A stretch of DNA of 64,000 nucleotides from an uncultured Glaciecola sp. (GCA_937125395.1 CAKZLI010000055.1:124001-188000); one strand, 5' to 3'. Shown: positions 50,688 to 60,608, counted from the first letter of the stretch. Translations and numbers: made by a program. The notes: generated by a model from the sequence alone, not told the origin.

Positions 50688-51080
50688 TTCAAGTAACAAA
50701 TCATTCGGGAACTCAATGTCTGCTTTGTCTATTTCGTCAATCAAAAGTACGGGTGGTTTATCAGCAGTAAACGCTTCCCACAGCTTGCCTTTGATGATGT
50801 AGTTACTCACATCATGTACTTTATCATCACCTAATTGTGAATCACGTAAACGTGACACCGCATCATATTCATACAGTCCTTGTTGCGCCTTGGTAGTGGA
50901 TTTGATATGCCATTGAATCAAATTCGTGCCTAGACTTTCAGCCAGCTGTTCCGCTAACATGGTTTTGCCTGTACCTGGTTCACCTTTTATTAGTAATGGT
51001 TTTTGTAGAGTAATTGCTGCATTGACTGCTAATTGCAATTCTTCGCTAGCGATGTAATCACTCGTGCCGGTAAATTTCAT
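50688..51080 (-). pseudogene. MoxR-family AAA ATPase, 5' (N-terminal) fragment split by the island
   Basis: This piece has the family start MKFTGTSDYIASEELQLAV, Walker A GEPGTGKT and Walker B LLIDEIDKAD, and ends at FPNDLLLE where family members go on with LDKM. The island then adds Val and a stop codon (50682-50684). The start at 51080 follows a GAAGG, and is preferred over the further in-frame ATG at 51116. The product would lack sensor 1 and the lid, so it is very unlikely to be a working ATPase. It is divergent from cysK across about 240 bases that should hold both promoters. Confidence 0.92.
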
Positions 51081-51323
51081 AGGGGACCCTTCGTTTTTTT
51101 TATTCAATATTTGCAAAATACATTATACCTTGCTGTTTGTAATGCTCAATCATGATGCTTTTGAACGTTTTATTAACAATTGCTACTATCTTATATCAAA
51201 ATATCACTTCAAAAATACCCTAGACTCATTGAATATACAATCATCACCAATTTGTATAAAAACATGCAGCTTGGTACACAGATTTAAACATGCGTTTGAG
51301 CACTATAATAAAAGGACAATATC

Positions 51324-52289
51324 ATGCACGTATTTGACGACAATTCCCTATCAATTGGCCGCACCCCACTAGTAAAACTAAACCGCGTCACAGGCGGGAA
51401 TGTCTATGCCAAAATAGAATCACGTAACCCGAGTTTTTCGATCAAGTGCCGTATTGGCGCCAACATGATTTGGGACGCTGAACAACGTGGTGTGCTGAAG
51501 CAAGGTATTGAATTGGTTGAACCTACTTCTGGTAATACTGGCGTTGCTCTAGCATTTGTTGCTGCATCTCGTGGTTACAAGTTAACTCTGACTATGCCAA
51601 GCAGCATGTCACTAGAGCGTCGTAAGTTACTCAAAGCATTGGGCGCTAACGTTGTTTTAACCGAAGCCCCTAAAGGAATGAAAGGTGCGGTTGCTAAAGC
51701 ACAAGAAATTGTTGCGTCTGACCCAGCAAAATACTTGTTGTTGCAACAATTCGATAATCCTGCAAACCCTGAAATCCATGTTAAGACTACCGGTCCTGAG
51801 ATCTGGGAAGACACAGATGGTAAAATTGATGCATTCGTAGCTGGCGTAGGTACAGGCGGTACTATTACTGGTGTGACACGATATCTTAAAGAGCATCAAG
51901 GCAAAGCAATTACTAGTATTGCTGTTGAACCGACTGATTCTCCGGTAATCACTCAAGCATTAGCCGGTGAAGAATTAACCCCAGGCCCACATAAAATTCA
52001 GGGCATTGGTGCAGGCTTTATTCCTGGCAACTTAGACTTATCCTTAATTGATGAAGTTGAGCAAGTAACCAATGAAGAATGTTTTGCCATGGCTGACCGT
52101 TTATTAAAAGAAGAAGGGATCCTCGTCGGTATTTCTTCAGGTGCAGCAGTGGTTGCAGCTAAGCGCTTTGCCGAGCGTCCAGAAAACAAAGACAAGATTG
52201 TTGTTGTGATATTAGCATCGGGTACTGAACGTTATTTATCAAGCCCTATGTTTGCAGGTGAGTTTGGTGAAGAGGAAGAAGTTCAGTAA
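51324..52289 (+). CDS. cysK: Cysteine synthase A (O-acetylserine sulfhydrylase)
   Basis: This 321-residue PLP enzyme makes cysteine from O-acetylserine and sulfide. The PLP lysine lies in [24 protein letters not shown] is the substrate loop and GTGGTITGV the phosphate-binding loop. CysK rather than CysM is suggested by the whole-protein resemblance and length. An AAAGGA precedes the ATG. A strong terminator follows. Confidence 0.95.
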   Translation: MHVFDDNSLSIGRTPLVKLNRVTGGNVYAKIESRNPSFSIKCRIGANMIWDAEQRGVLKQGIELVEPTSGNTGVALAFVAASRGYKLTLTMPSSMSLERRKLLKALGANVVLTEAPKGMKGAVAKAQEIVASDPAKYLLLQQFDNPANPEIHVKTTGPEIWEDTDGKIDAFVAGVGTGGTITGVTRYLKEHQGKAITSIAVEPTDSPVITQALAGEELTPGPHKIQGIGAGFIPGNLDLSLIDEVEQVTNEECFAMADRLLKEEGILVGISSGAAVVAAKRFAERPENKDKIVVVILASGTERYLSSPMFAGEFGEEEEVQ

Positions 52290-52312
52290 TCGCCCTACTC
52301 GTCGATATAAAG

Positions 52313-52337
52313 AGGAAGCATTAGCTTCCTTTTTTTT
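52313..52337 (+). terminator. Terminator downstream of cysK
   Basis: AGGAAGC pairs with GCTTCCT across a four-base loop and runs into eight or more T residues. Confidence 0.9.
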
Positions 52338-52366
52338 CGTCTCATATTTACGAAGGATTTATTGAT

Positions 52367-52819
52367 ATGCATATAATCTGGCGTTCGTTGACCTGTATCC
52401 TATTGTTATCAACAGTTATCTTAATATCTGGATGTGATAGTGGAGAGACTCGCGCATTTGCAAAAGTAGGCAGTGATCCCGAAGATGTTGCTTTGCGCTT
52501 TGTTAAATCAATTTATGAAACCAATTCATTGGATTATGCACTAGCAAAATCGAGCCCTCGATTAGCAAAATTAATCAACCGTTATAAAACTAACCGCAAC
52601 GTACAAAAGAATTTATTTTATCAAATGTATGACAAAGTAGAAGTAAAAACGGAGAGTCAAGGTCGTGCAGGACGAAAGGAGTTTGCCAAACAAGCATCCA
52701 TCGTTGTATTACTAAAAGGCGAATACAATGGAGATACAATTGTCCAGCTGCGGAACATTAAAATGAGCCGAGCTGGAAAAGAATGGCAAGTGAGTGCGGT
52801 GGAAGTATCCGGATTTTAA
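52367..52819 (+). CDS. Predicted lipoprotein, NTF2-like domain possible
   Basis: This 150-residue protein has a lipoprotein signal peptide with lipobox ISGC near residue 23, so it is anchored in a membrane from the periplasmic side. The rest (residues about 35-150) has the pattern of a small alpha-plus-beta domain: helices EDVALRFVKSIYE and LAKLINRYKT, then strands such as ASIVVLLKG and WQVSAVEVSGF. That arrangement suggests an NTF2/DUF4878-like fold, but I do not recognise the specific family. It ends overlapping the convergent enoyl-CoA hydratase gene by four bases. Confidence 0.75.
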   Translation: MHIIWRSLTCILLLSTVILISGCDSGETRAFAKVGSDPEDVALRFVKSIYETNSLDYALAKSSPRLAKLINRYKTNRNVQKNLFYQMYDKVEVKTESQGRAGRKEFAKQASIVVLLKGEYNGDTIVQLRNIKMSRAGKEWQVSAVEVSGF

Positions 52820-53586
52820 ACGTAGGCGCTAAAATCAGGTTGACGCTTCTCGATAAATGCCGAAAAGGCTTCTTGAGCAGCGTCAGAATGCATCGCTGAT
52901 ACAAAAATCTCTAGTTCACTGAACATGTGTTTTTTTACATCTTCAAGGTTATTTTTGAGTAGTTGCTTTGTTTGCATCATCGGCATACGGGGCAAAGAAA
53001 CGAGTTTGTTCACTACATGATTGACGCGCTGTTCCAATTCATCGGGAGCCAACACACCATTAATCATACCTACATTCAGAGCATCTTGGGCACCAAAACC
53101 TTCGCCAAGCATCAACCATTCGCTCGCTTTAACATGGCCAGCAAGTCGCGGTATAATATAACTAGATGCATATTCTGGCACTAACCCTAGATTAATAAAT
53201 GGCATCATAAAACGAGCATTTTCACTAGCATACACAAAATCACAATGCAGTAGCATAGTCGTACCAATCCCTACGGCCAGACCTTCGACCTTAGCAACGA
53301 CGGGTAAACTTGATTCCATTAAGGCCAACATAAATTGTTCTGTTGCACTAATGCTCTCCGCTTTATTTCGAGCGATAGTGGCAAAATCTTCCATATCATT
53401 ACCAGCAGTAAAACAACCGGCACTGCCTTGAATAACGATGACTCGTGTTTGATGATCGTGTTGTGCGTAATTAATTGCGTTAGCTAAATCGATATACATT
53501 TGTTGTGTTAATGCATTCTTTTTATGCGCTCGAGTGAGGGTTAAAGTTAAGGTTTTATCGCGATGTGCTATGCTGACGTCTGTCAT
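52816..53586 (-). CDS. Enoyl-CoA hydratase/isomerase family protein
   Basis: This 256-residue crotonase-fold protein has the oxyanion-hole segments GCFTAGNDMEDF and VEGLAVGIGTTMLLHCDFVYA. The catalytic glutamates of true hydratases are not clearly in place (FVPEYASSYIIP shows one near-canonical Glu), so substrate and reaction are uncertain; a delta3-delta2 isomerase-like or general acyl-CoA role is possible. It is a single gene, transcribed toward the lipoprotein gene and divergent from the rhombosortase gene. Confidence 0.88.
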   Translation of the reverse strand: MTDVSIAHRDKTLTLTLTRAHKKNALTQQMYIDLANAINYAQHDHQTRVIVIQGSAGCFTAGNDMEDFATIARNKAESISATEQFMLALMESSLPVVAKVEGLAVGIGTTMLLHCDFVYASENARFMMPFINLGLVPEYASSYIIPRLAGHVKASEWLMLGEGFGAQDALNVGMINGVLAPDELEQRVNHVVNKLVSLPRMPMMQTKQLLKNNLEDVKKHMFSELEIFVSAMHSDAAQEAFSAFIEKRQPDFSAYV

Positions 53587-53683
53587 TATTATGGTATCCT
53601 ATAGCTGAAAATGTCACTCATGCTCTATTTGTGACTAGAGACCATAGTAGTATACCCAGAAATCATTCAAAAAGTAGCTAATT

Positions 53684-54292
53684 GTGAACAACTTATTAAA
53701 ATCATTACCAATTTACTATCAGCATTGGCTTTTTCTGTTAATGGTCTGCTTACTCTGTAGTGTTTTGCATATCATTGATGTATTGCGGCCACTATTAATG
53801 TTCACGCATGTCAGTATCATTGACGCTCAATATTGGCGTTTATTGACGCATAGCTTAGTTCATACTAATACTCCGCATTTGTTATTAAATATCTCAGGAG
53901 CATTGTTATTATGGGCATTACACGGTGAATATTATAATAGTAAAACACTATTTGGGCTATTTAGCTTTAGTGCTATATTCAGTAGCGGCTTAGTGTGGCT
54001 CTTTGCACCACATATTGATAATTACATGGGATTGTCAGCGGTGTTGCATGGATTATTTGTGTATGGCGCATGCCAAGATCTTCTGACACGACGATTAAGT
54101 GGTGTGTTACTTTTAGGCGGGTTGAGCGTCAAACTATATCTAGAGCAAGTGCAAGGCGCCAGTCAAACTGCCGATTTAATCAATGCGACTGTCGCGTATG
54201 ATGCGCATATATATGGCGCTATTGCAGGATTATTATATGCAGCTCTTCAGCGGTTAATGTTGAGTCGTAATAGCCTGCAAAAATCTAGTTAA
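53684..54292 (+). CDS. rrtA: Rhombosortase (rhomboid-family GlyGly-CTERM protease)
   Basis: This 202-residue membrane protein has about six helices. The catalytic Ser is in MGLSAVLHGLFVYG and the His in YDAHIYGAIAG, with the conserved THSLVHTNTPHLLLNISG segment. Rhombosortases cleave the GlyGly-CTERM tail of secreted proteins before type II secretion to the surface. Start is GTG at 53684. No protein with a GlyGly-CTERM tail is seen in this window, so its substrates lie elsewhere. Confidence 0.85.
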   Translation: MNNLLKSLPIYYQHWLFLLMVCLLCSVLHIIDVLRPLLMFTHVSIIDAQYWRLLTHSLVHTNTPHLLLNISGALLLWALHGEYYNSKTLFGLFSFSAIFSSGLVWLFAPHIDNYMGLSAVLHGLFVYGACQDLLTRRLSGVLLLGGLSVKLYLEQVQGASQTADLINATVAYDAHIYGAIAGLLYAALQRLMLSRNSLQKSS

Positions 54293-54562
54293 CACGCCAT
54301 TGATGTTCTATTAATACCGTTTCCTGACCTTGAACCTGAGCTTGATGGATAATTTGTCCGGTAATTACATCCCCTTGTTGTATCGCCCATCCCCTTTGGT
54401 TTTTAATTGTGATTGAATCGTGCGTTTTGTGAGATCCAAACCAATACCTATCCCTGCAAGCTCATCATTGCCCAGCTCGTTGATATGCTCAACATAGTTC
54501 CGACCAATGCAAACCACTTTTGACGGCTTGATCCATTGACCATTTAAACTAACCTGTTGCAT
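54285..54562 (-). pseudogene. Decayed fumarylacetoacetase-family hydrolase
   Basis: The frame starts with a good FAH-family N-terminus ([20 protein letters not shown], then [11 protein letters not shown]), then jumps to the middle-of-protein segment [17 protein letters not shown] and ends after 65 codons. In another frame, sequence compatible with the family C-terminus ([10 protein letters not shown]) runs to about 54285. The family is about 200-220 residues, so at least two internal deletions have removed most of the active site. The ATG shares a base with the DUF2986 stop. Confidence 0.7.
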
Positions 54563-54768
54563 TAGTCGGCCATATTTATTGTTACAGCTTTAGCTTCCGC
54601 TCCAGCTTCTACATCTGCGGCTTCTGCGGCATCTGCGGCTTCTGCCAAAGCTAATTTTTCACGATCAGCCTTACTAATATATTTTGGTTTGTTGGTGGTA
54701 GCTAATTTTGCATTCGCTTTTTTGAGCCGTGCTTTTACGATCTGAATGCTTTTTTTTCGTCTATTCAT
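54562..54768 (-). CDS. DUF2986 small basic protein
   Basis: This 68-residue protein begins [20 protein letters not shown] and continues [14 protein letters not shown], the highly basic N-terminal motif of DUF2986, a family of unknown function frequent in marine gammaproteobacteria. The C-terminal half is an Ala/Glu/Asp-rich low-complexity tail. The strong positive charge may suit RNA or ribosome binding, but that is inference. It overlaps the decayed FAH gene by one base. Confidence 0.8.
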   Translation of the reverse strand: MNRRKKSIQIVKARLKKANAKLATTNKPKYISKADREKLALAEAADAAEAADVEAGAEAKAVTINMAD

Positions 54769-54786
54769 GCAATAAATTCATCTTAT

Positions 54787-55086
54787 TTAATAATCGCCAC
54801 ATTTTATCTGCTTTTCACCAATATGATATATATTATTGACAAGCACATACGTACTCGAAATGATCGCCGAAGCAGGGATTGTTATAAATGCGAGCATTTC
54901 ATCATTCCACGCATAAAATGTCGTATCCCCGTCTATTAAATTGACTAATTTCAATACTTTTTTATCACTCGATAACTCACATTGATATTGCGTCAATTTA
55001 GCTTGTTCAGTATGATCTATTTGTGGAACGACCACACAAGCTGTACACAATATCGTTAAAAATAATACCAGTCCCTTAATAATCAT
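54787..55086 (-). CDS. Small predicted lipoprotein
   Basis: This 99-residue protein has a hydrophobic signal segment and lipobox CTAC around residue 17, so it should be lipidated. The mature part (about 80 residues) has two more cysteines (QYQCELS and KQIKCGDY) that could form a disulfide. I do not recognise the family. It lies between DUF2986 and the isochorismatase gene on the same strand. Confidence 0.6.
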   Translation of the reverse strand: MIIKGLVLFLTILCTACVVVPQIDHTEQAKLTQYQCELSSDKKVLKLVNLIDGDTTFYAWNDEMLAFITIPASAIISSTYVLVNNIYHIGEKQIKCGDY

Positions 55087-55113
55087 ATTTTTCCTATTAT
55101 TTTCCTTTTATTT

Positions 55114-55653
55114 TCATTTGATTAATGACAATACGTCTTTAAACACAGGTGCACGACAATCTTTAACTAGCTCATACAAACACATTTCTAATCCAGTGAT
55201 AGGGATCCCTTGCCGAGTTAATCGATTAATGCTGAGTTGTTTGTTTGCAAGCGTGCGCGAAGACACACAATCACTGACCAACTCTACCTCAAAGCCAAGT
55301 GCATCTAGACCAACGGCGGTTTGATATACACAGATATGTGCTTCAATGCCACACACTAGCCAACTTTGGATCCCCGTTGACTTGACGGCATCAATAAAAT
55401 TGGGCTCATCACACGCATTAAATGTGAATTTTTCAATAGGATCAGAATGAGAAAGTAATGCATTTAATACTGGTGTGGTTGTTCCTAGTTTAGAAGTGTT
55501 TTGTTCAAGATGAATAATCGGCATGTTGAGAGCCTGAGCACCTTTTATTAACTTTTCACAATTAGAGATTAACGTATCACTATCGTGCACGAGTCGCGCA
55601 AGTTTGCCTTGAATGTCAACAACGATGAGTCCGGTGTTTTGTGCATGTAACAT
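55114..55653 (-). CDS. Isochorismatase-family cysteine hydrolase
   Basis: This 179-residue protein has the three family positions: Asp in LIVVDIQGKLA, a central Lys in PIEKFTFNAC, and the nucleophile Cys in CGIEAHICVYQTA. It is similar to YcaC-like hydrolases, whose substrate is often unknown; true isochorismatase activity cannot be assumed. Length is typical for the single-domain form. It stands alone between the small lipoprotein and the S9 peptidase genes. Confidence 0.88.
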   Translation of the reverse strand: MLHAQNTGLIVVDIQGKLARLVHDSDTLISNCEKLIKGAQALNMPIIHLEQNTSKLGTTTPVLNALLSHSDPIEKFTFNACDEPNFIDAVKSTGIQSWLVCGIEAHICVYQTAVGLDALGFEVELVSDCVSSRTLANKQLSINRLTRQGIPITGLEMCLYELVKDCRAPVFKDVLSLIK

Positions 55654-55759
55654 AGCACCTCCGATTAATAATTAACGATGTTATTAATAATTATTACAAC
55701 AATTCATAAACCTCTTCATCAATGCGAGCGCAGACACGCACACAATGACAAATTTGGGC

Positions 55760-58315
55760 TTATAAATTCTCTTCAAACAACTTAAAGATCCGACGGTATT
55801 CATCTAACCACGAACTCGGTTGCACAAATCCATGCGGCTCGACAGGATAGATCGCAGTCTCAAAATCGACTTTTTCTAGCTCAATCATGCGTTGAACTAA
55901 ACGCACCACATCCACAAAAAACACATTATCATCCACCATAGGCGCATTCATTAATAGTGGTTTTTGTAAACCTTGTGCAAAATAAATCGGCGAACTGCGC
56001 TCATACGCAATCGGGTCAATGTCAGGTGTATTCAAAATATTCGCAGTATACGGCGTATTATAATGCGCCCAATCTGCAACAGGACGAAGTGCTGCTCCGG
56101 CTTGAAATAAATCAGGTGCGGTAAACAACGCCATAAATGTCATAAAGCCACCATACGAACCGCCATAAGTGCCAATGCGCTCACGATCGACATTTGCATT
56201 CGTCACTAACCAGTTGACGCCATCACGCAGATCTTGAATTTCAGGGGTACCCATTTGACGATAAATTGCGGTGCGCCAATCTCGACCGTAGCCTTTTGAA
56301 GCCCGATAATCCATATCCAAGACCACATAACCTTGTTGAGCTAGCATGTTATGAAACATATACTCACGAAAATACCCAGACCACCCCATATGCGAGTTTT
56401 GTAGATACCCTGCCCCATGATTAAAAATCACTGCTCGTGCTGGTGCAGCGTCTTTCGGCTGAGACGGGATATACAAACGTGAATAAATCGGTTCATCCAC
56501 ATGAGTAGAAGGCACTTCAACGATACTCGGTGCTTTGAACCCCATTGCCATATACTCATCAGACACAAATTGACTGATCTTTACCGGTGTTGTTGCAGAC
56601 AGCGCACTAGCGACATACAATTCAGGCGGTCGATTCATTGTTGAATGAGTTAATAATAACTGAGTACCATCTGGGCTTAACACATAATCAGTCATCCCAT
56701 TGAGCTGAGTCAATATGTCACTTTGTGGCTGGCTTGCACTGGTGTCGGTAGCAACTCGGTAAATTTCATAAATGCCAGGATGCTTTTTATTCGCTTTATA
56801 ATAAATGTGCTGACCATCGGGGCTTTGCGTGATTTGATCAACCACAAAGTTTCCTTGAGTCAAGGCTTGTAACTTACCGTCAACAGGCTTTACATATAAT
56901 TGTGAATAGCCACTGTGTTCAGATAAAAAATACAAAGACGACGAATTTTTTAACCAACCAAAACGATTAAACGCATAATTGATCCACGCTGCATCACTTA
57001 ACCGATGTTGAGTCACTAGTGCTTTTTTAGCAAAATCAACGGTCACTATCCAACGATCTTTGTTATCCCACGCCTCTAACATGATCCCGACTTGGTTAGC
57101 CGATTCATGCCAATAAATCGGTGGCTCGCTCCAATACCAACTACTAAACAAGGTAATGTCACGCGGTAAGCGATTGGTTTCATACGTCTCACCTTTCGCT
57201 GCAGCATTTTCAGCTTTCACCGCTGCAAGTACATCTTCGTTGTAACCAGGTAACACACTCTTAGCTAATGCATGGGTCTTGCCCGTCGTCAAATCCAGTA
57301 AATACAACTCATCATTTTGTGGTTTTGCATCCGCGACGCGTGCGCGGACTTTTTTGGCTGCGATCCGCCCATCTTCTTGAATATAATGCGGCATGATATC
57401 GCTGTCTTGACGCCAACTGCTTTGTTTACGAGTCGCTATAATCGCCCACTTGCCATTCGGTGCGACCGATACGGCAGATAAACGATGGCCTTTATCAAAA
57501 TAAAATGGAGTTGGCGTTAAAGCAACATTTGCCTCAACCAGCGCTGCACGATAATCCGCCTTGTCCTGACGTTGTTGGCGCTTGACTTGGATGTATTCAA
57601 TTAACTCGATTTGTTCTTCTGCAATGTAATCACCAGCAGGTTTAACCGCAACTGGTGCATCAGCAAACTTCCACGAAAACAGTGACTGTCGGACAAAAGT
57701 ATCGGGGTCTATGGCATGAATATGCGAGCCTTGCTTAAACGATAAACGCCCATCAAGCATAAACTGTAATTGACTGATGCTGTCTTGCCCATGCGAAAAT
57801 CCATCAGCGCGCTTAGTCGTGTTATCAAAAATAAAGCCATGTTTGTTATATGTCCAAGCAATATAACGTCCATCTTGACTCACTACGCGCTCGGTTGATT
57901 GTAATAAATGTAAGTCTTTTAACGTCGCTAACGATCCATTTAACACTATCTTTTCAGGGCTGATGGTAAACACATCTTTTACGACACTACCTTCACGCTT
58001 GCGCTCAAACACAATCTGATCACCTAACACCGACCAACCAGCATTATCAGCAAAACGACCTAACCAATCAGGATCAGACATGATTTTTTCTAGGGTAATC
58101 ACAGTATCTGAGATCTTATTTTTCGATACCGCTAGCAATTGATTTTCGCTACGAAGTTCCGAACTCGCTTGTGCCAAGCTAACTTGATTAGATTGCGTGT
58201 TAACTGCATTATTTGTTGCCGCATTTGTAGTAGGTGTTGTGGCTTGACAAGCGCTGAGGCTGGTCACACATAACATCGCAAGCAACGTATATGCAGGGCG
58301 TGAATATGGCGTCAT
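55760..58315 (-). CDS. S9-family prolyl oligopeptidase-like lipoprotein
   Basis: This roughly 851-residue secreted peptidase has a lipobox (LSACQ) after a signal peptide that begins at ATG 58315; the longer open frame to 58408 would bury the signal peptide, so I reject it. A beta-propeller occupies the middle. The C-terminal alpha/beta hydrolase has the nucleophile Ser in GTYGGSYGGFM, an Asp in PMVDDNVFFVD and His in EPHGF. It should cut peptides, often after proline or as acylaminoacyl-peptidase/DPP-IV type, in the periplasm or at the surface. Confidence 0.9.
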   Translation of the reverse strand: MTPYSRPAYTLLAMLCVTSLSACQATTPTTNAATNNAVNTQSNQVSLAQASSELRSENQLLAVSKNKISDTVITLEKIMSDPDWLGRFADNAGWSVLGDQIVFERKREGSVVKDVFTISPEKIVLNGSLATLKDLHLLQSTERVVSQDGRYIAWTYNKHGFIFDNTTKRADGFSHGQDSISQLQFMLDGRLSFKQGSHIHAIDPDTFVRQSLFSWKFADAPVAVKPAGDYIAEEQIELIEYIQVKRQQRQDKADYRAALVEANVALTPTPFYFDKGHRLSAVSVAPNGKWAIIATRKQSSWRQDSDIMPHYIQEDGRIAAKKVRARVADAKPQNDELYLLDLTTGKTHALAKSVLPGYNEDVLAAVKAENAAAKGETYETNRLPRDITLFSSWYWSEPPIYWHESANQVGIMLEAWDNKDRWIVTVDFAKKALVTQHRLSDAAWINYAFNRFGWLKNSSSLYFLSEHSGYSQLYVKPVDGKLQALTQGNFVVDQITQSPDGQHIYYKANKKHPGIYEIYRVATDTSASQPQSDILTQLNGMTDYVLSPDGTQLLLTHSTMNRPPELYVASALSATTPVKISQFVSDEYMAMGFKAPSIVEVPSTHVDEPIYSRLYIPSQPKDAAPARAVIFNHGAGYLQNSHMGWSGYFREYMFHNMLAQQGYVVLDMDYRASKGYGRDWRTAIYRQMGTPEIQDLRDGVNWLVTNANVDRERIGTYGGSYGGFMTFMALFTAPDLFQAGAALRPVADWAHYNTPYTANILNTPDIDPIAYERSSPIYFAQGLQKPLLMNAPMVDDNVFFVDVVRLVQRMIELEKVDFETAIYPVEPHGFVQPSSWLDEYRRIFKLFEENL

Positions 58316-58500
58316 AAATGTCGTCCTTATGATAAGTATAATTATTATTTTTGATAATGTACGGCAATGATCTGAACACAAAATGATAAGATGGGCAAAT
58401 CGAATCATCTTAATTGATTGGAAAATGCGTTATGATGATCCTATTACGCTCAGCTACGTTACAATAACAATTACAATATTTTACACTTAGGCAGACTTTA

Positions 58501-59043
58501 ATGAAAAAAATCATCGCACTAGTTACATTACTTCTTACATCACATATCGCATTCGCTAGTGAATGTCCTGATGTCTTAAAACACATGAAGCGCAAGTTAA
58601 ACTCACAAGAAACCGTTAATTTTTGTGAGGCATACAAAGACAAGGCAATATTGTTTGTCAACACGGCAAGTAAATGTGGTTTTACCCCACAATTTGAAGG
58701 TCTAGAAGCGTTATACACTAATTACAAAGACAAAGATTTTGTTGTATTGGGTTTTCCTTCGGCTGATTTTAACCAAGAATATGCTGATGAAGGCAAAACT
58801 GCGGAAGTATGTGAATTAACCTATGGCGTAAACTTTCCGATGTTCGAAACCATTGCTGTTCGTGGTGATGACGCTGACCCGTTATATCGTTGGTTAACTA
58901 AAGAAGCCGATACCGCCCCTAAATGGAATTTTTATAAGTACTTAGTAGATCGTAAAGGTAACATGGTGAATTCTTATTCTTCGTTTACCAAACCTGATGA
59001 TAAATCTTTAATTGCAGATATTGAGCGTGCGATTCAGCCGTAA
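58501..59043 (+). CDS. Secreted glutathione peroxidase family protein
   Basis: This 180-residue protein has a signal peptide cleaved after IAFA-S, then the thioredoxin-fold GPx domain with peroxidatic Cys59 in NTASKCGFTPQ, the second motif in LGFPSADFNQEY (Gln replaced relative to the usual NQFGGQE), and the Trp region in PKWNFYKYLVDRKG. It reduces hydroperoxides, probably with thioredoxin-like donors, in the periplasm. It is divergent from the S9 peptidase gene. A terminator follows. Confidence 0.9.
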   Translation: MKKIIALVTLLLTSHIAFASECPDVLKHMKRKLNSQETVNFCEAYKDKAILFVNTASKCGFTPQFEGLEALYTNYKDKDFVVLGFPSADFNQEYADEGKTAEVCELTYGVNFPMFETIAVRGDDADPLYRWLTKEADTAPKWNFYKYLVDRKGNMVNSYSSFTKPDDKSLIADIERAIQP

Positions 59044-59061
59044 TTATTCATTACCATTTTT

Positions 59062-59093
59062 AAAAACCACCTCTATGCAGGTGGTTTTTTTTT
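59062..59093 (+). terminator. Terminator after the glutathione peroxidase gene
   Basis: AACCACCT pairs with AGGTGGTT over a six-base loop and is followed by a run of T residues. Confidence 0.9.
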
Positions 59094-59171
59094 ACATTTA
59101 TTTAACCTTTTGTGATCCTTTGATTGTTTATTGACCGTAATTATTTTTGTCAATCACACAAGGATTTTAAC

Positions 59172-60563
59172 ATGTTAACGACAAAAAATAATTTAATAGT
59201 AGGTTCTGTAATGGCTTCATTACTGATGCTTACTGGTTGCGGTTCCGACAATGATCCTGGTTTTAATTCAACAGATCCCAGGGTGCCAGAAACATCTATG
59301 TTGCGTGTAGTTCATGCTTCCCCTGATGCGCCAAAAGTAGATATTTTAGCCGGTGGTTCTATCCTTAATGGATTAGAAAATGTTGATTACCAAGTTGCCT
59401 CGGGTGTGTTTACTGTGAATGCAACAGTATATCCAGTGACAGTTAATGCCAAAACCCCAGGTGGTGATGTTGAGGTATTAAGTGCAAGTTTAACGGCTAA
59501 CGCCGATGCATTAACAAGTGTATTAGCAGTAGGTTCTGTTGCAGCTGACACTTTAGAAATACTAGCACTGGCAACCATGCCAGACGCTGATGTTGCGGGG
59601 ACGACGCAACTTCAAGTAGTGCATGCCGCCCCACTCGCTCCAACTGTAGATATTCACGTAACTGCACCTGATGTTACCACGTTATCATCAGCTACCGTGC
59701 TAGCAACCGCAGCTTATAAAGATGCAACAGGGTTAGTATCGGTCGCTTCTGGAGACTACCGTATTAGAATAACACCAGCAGGTTCTGATACTGTCGTATT
59801 TGATTCTGGTACAGTCGCGTTAGCATCTGAAGAATTACTTCTTATTGCAGCAACACAAAATGTTGGACCAGGCGATTCCCCAGTCAGCCTTGTTGTAGCC
59901 GGTAAAACAGGCGCTGTAACGGTACTCGATGCGACAACGCCAGCGGATGTTCGTGTTATACATGCAGTTGCTGATGCTCCAGCAGTAGATGTTATCGCAA
60001 ACAATGCATTAACATTATTTGACGGCGCACCGTTTAAAGGAGTAACTGATTATATCAATGTTGCACCAGACACATATTTAATTGATGTTGCTGCTGATGC
60101 TGATAACAGTGTGGTTGTGATTGACGATGCTAGTCTAGCCGTTTCAGCTGGTATGACTTATACTGTTATCGCACACGATACGTTAGCAAACATTGATTTG
60201 GCGGTGGTAACAGATATGCCTCGTCGTATTGCAACAGAAGCACAGGTCAGAATATTTCATGCTTCACCAGCTGCAGGTACTGTAGATATATATGTTACAG
60301 CTGATGGCGTAATTACTGATGCAACACCTGCGTTTAGTGCAGTGCCATTTAACTCTGGTATGTTAGCCGAAACAGGTTATGTATCACTTGTTGCTGGTGA
60401 ATATCATGTTACAGTCACACCGACTGGCACGAAAGATGTTGCATTAGAGACCGGTATGTTGTCCCTTGCTGCGAATAAGATATACACTGCGTTAGCGGTT
60501 GACGCTGATACGGGTGGTGCACCAGTACAGTTAATCTTAGCTGATGACTTTATTGCTCAGTAA
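59172..60563 (+). CDS. DUF4397 repeat lipoprotein
   Basis: This roughly 463-residue protein has a signal peptide with lipobox LTGC around residue 23 from ATG 59172; the frame extends upstream to 59124 but that would place 16 extra residues before the signal. The mature part contains four DUF4397-like units, each opening with a segment such as RVVHASPDAPKVDI, QVVHAAPLAPTVDI, RVIHAVADAPAVDV and RIFHASPAAGTVDI, spaced about 100 residues apart. It is likely a surface or periplasmic beta-sandwich repeat protein of unknown function. Confidence 0.88.
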   Translation: MLTTKNNLIVGSVMASLLMLTGCGSDNDPGFNSTDPRVPETSMLRVVHASPDAPKVDILAGGSILNGLENVDYQVASGVFTVNATVYPVTVNAKTPGGDVEVLSASLTANADALTSVLAVGSVAADTLEILALATMPDADVAGTTQLQVVHAAPLAPTVDIHVTAPDVTTLSSATVLATAAYKDATGLVSVASGDYRIRITPAGSDTVVFDSGTVALASEELLLIAATQNVGPGDSPVSLVVAGKTGAVTVLDATTPADVRVIHAVADAPAVDVIANNALTLFDGAPFKGVTDYINVAPDTYLIDVAADADNSVVVIDDASLAVSAGMTYTVIAHDTLANIDLAVVTDMPRRIATEAQVRIFHASPAAGTVDIYVTADGVITDATPAFSAVPFNSGMLAETGYVSLVAGEYHVTVTPTGTKDVALETGMLSLAANKIYTALAVDADTGGAPVQLILADDFIAQ

Positions 60564-60608
60564 AACAGTGACGTACTACTAAAAATAGATTTAATTGAAC
60601 AATGAAAT

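Noticed and set aside
50682..51116. Intact 144-residue small ATPase starting at ATG 51116
   Set aside because: It ends exactly where the MoxR family continues with LDKM, the missing part lies at the other island end, and the upstream ATG lacks the ribosome binding site that ATG 51080 has.
55760..58408. S9 peptidase start at ATG 58408
   Set aside because: That start would put about 31 extra residues before a clear lipoprotein signal peptide; ATG 58315 gives a normal signal peptide and lipobox.
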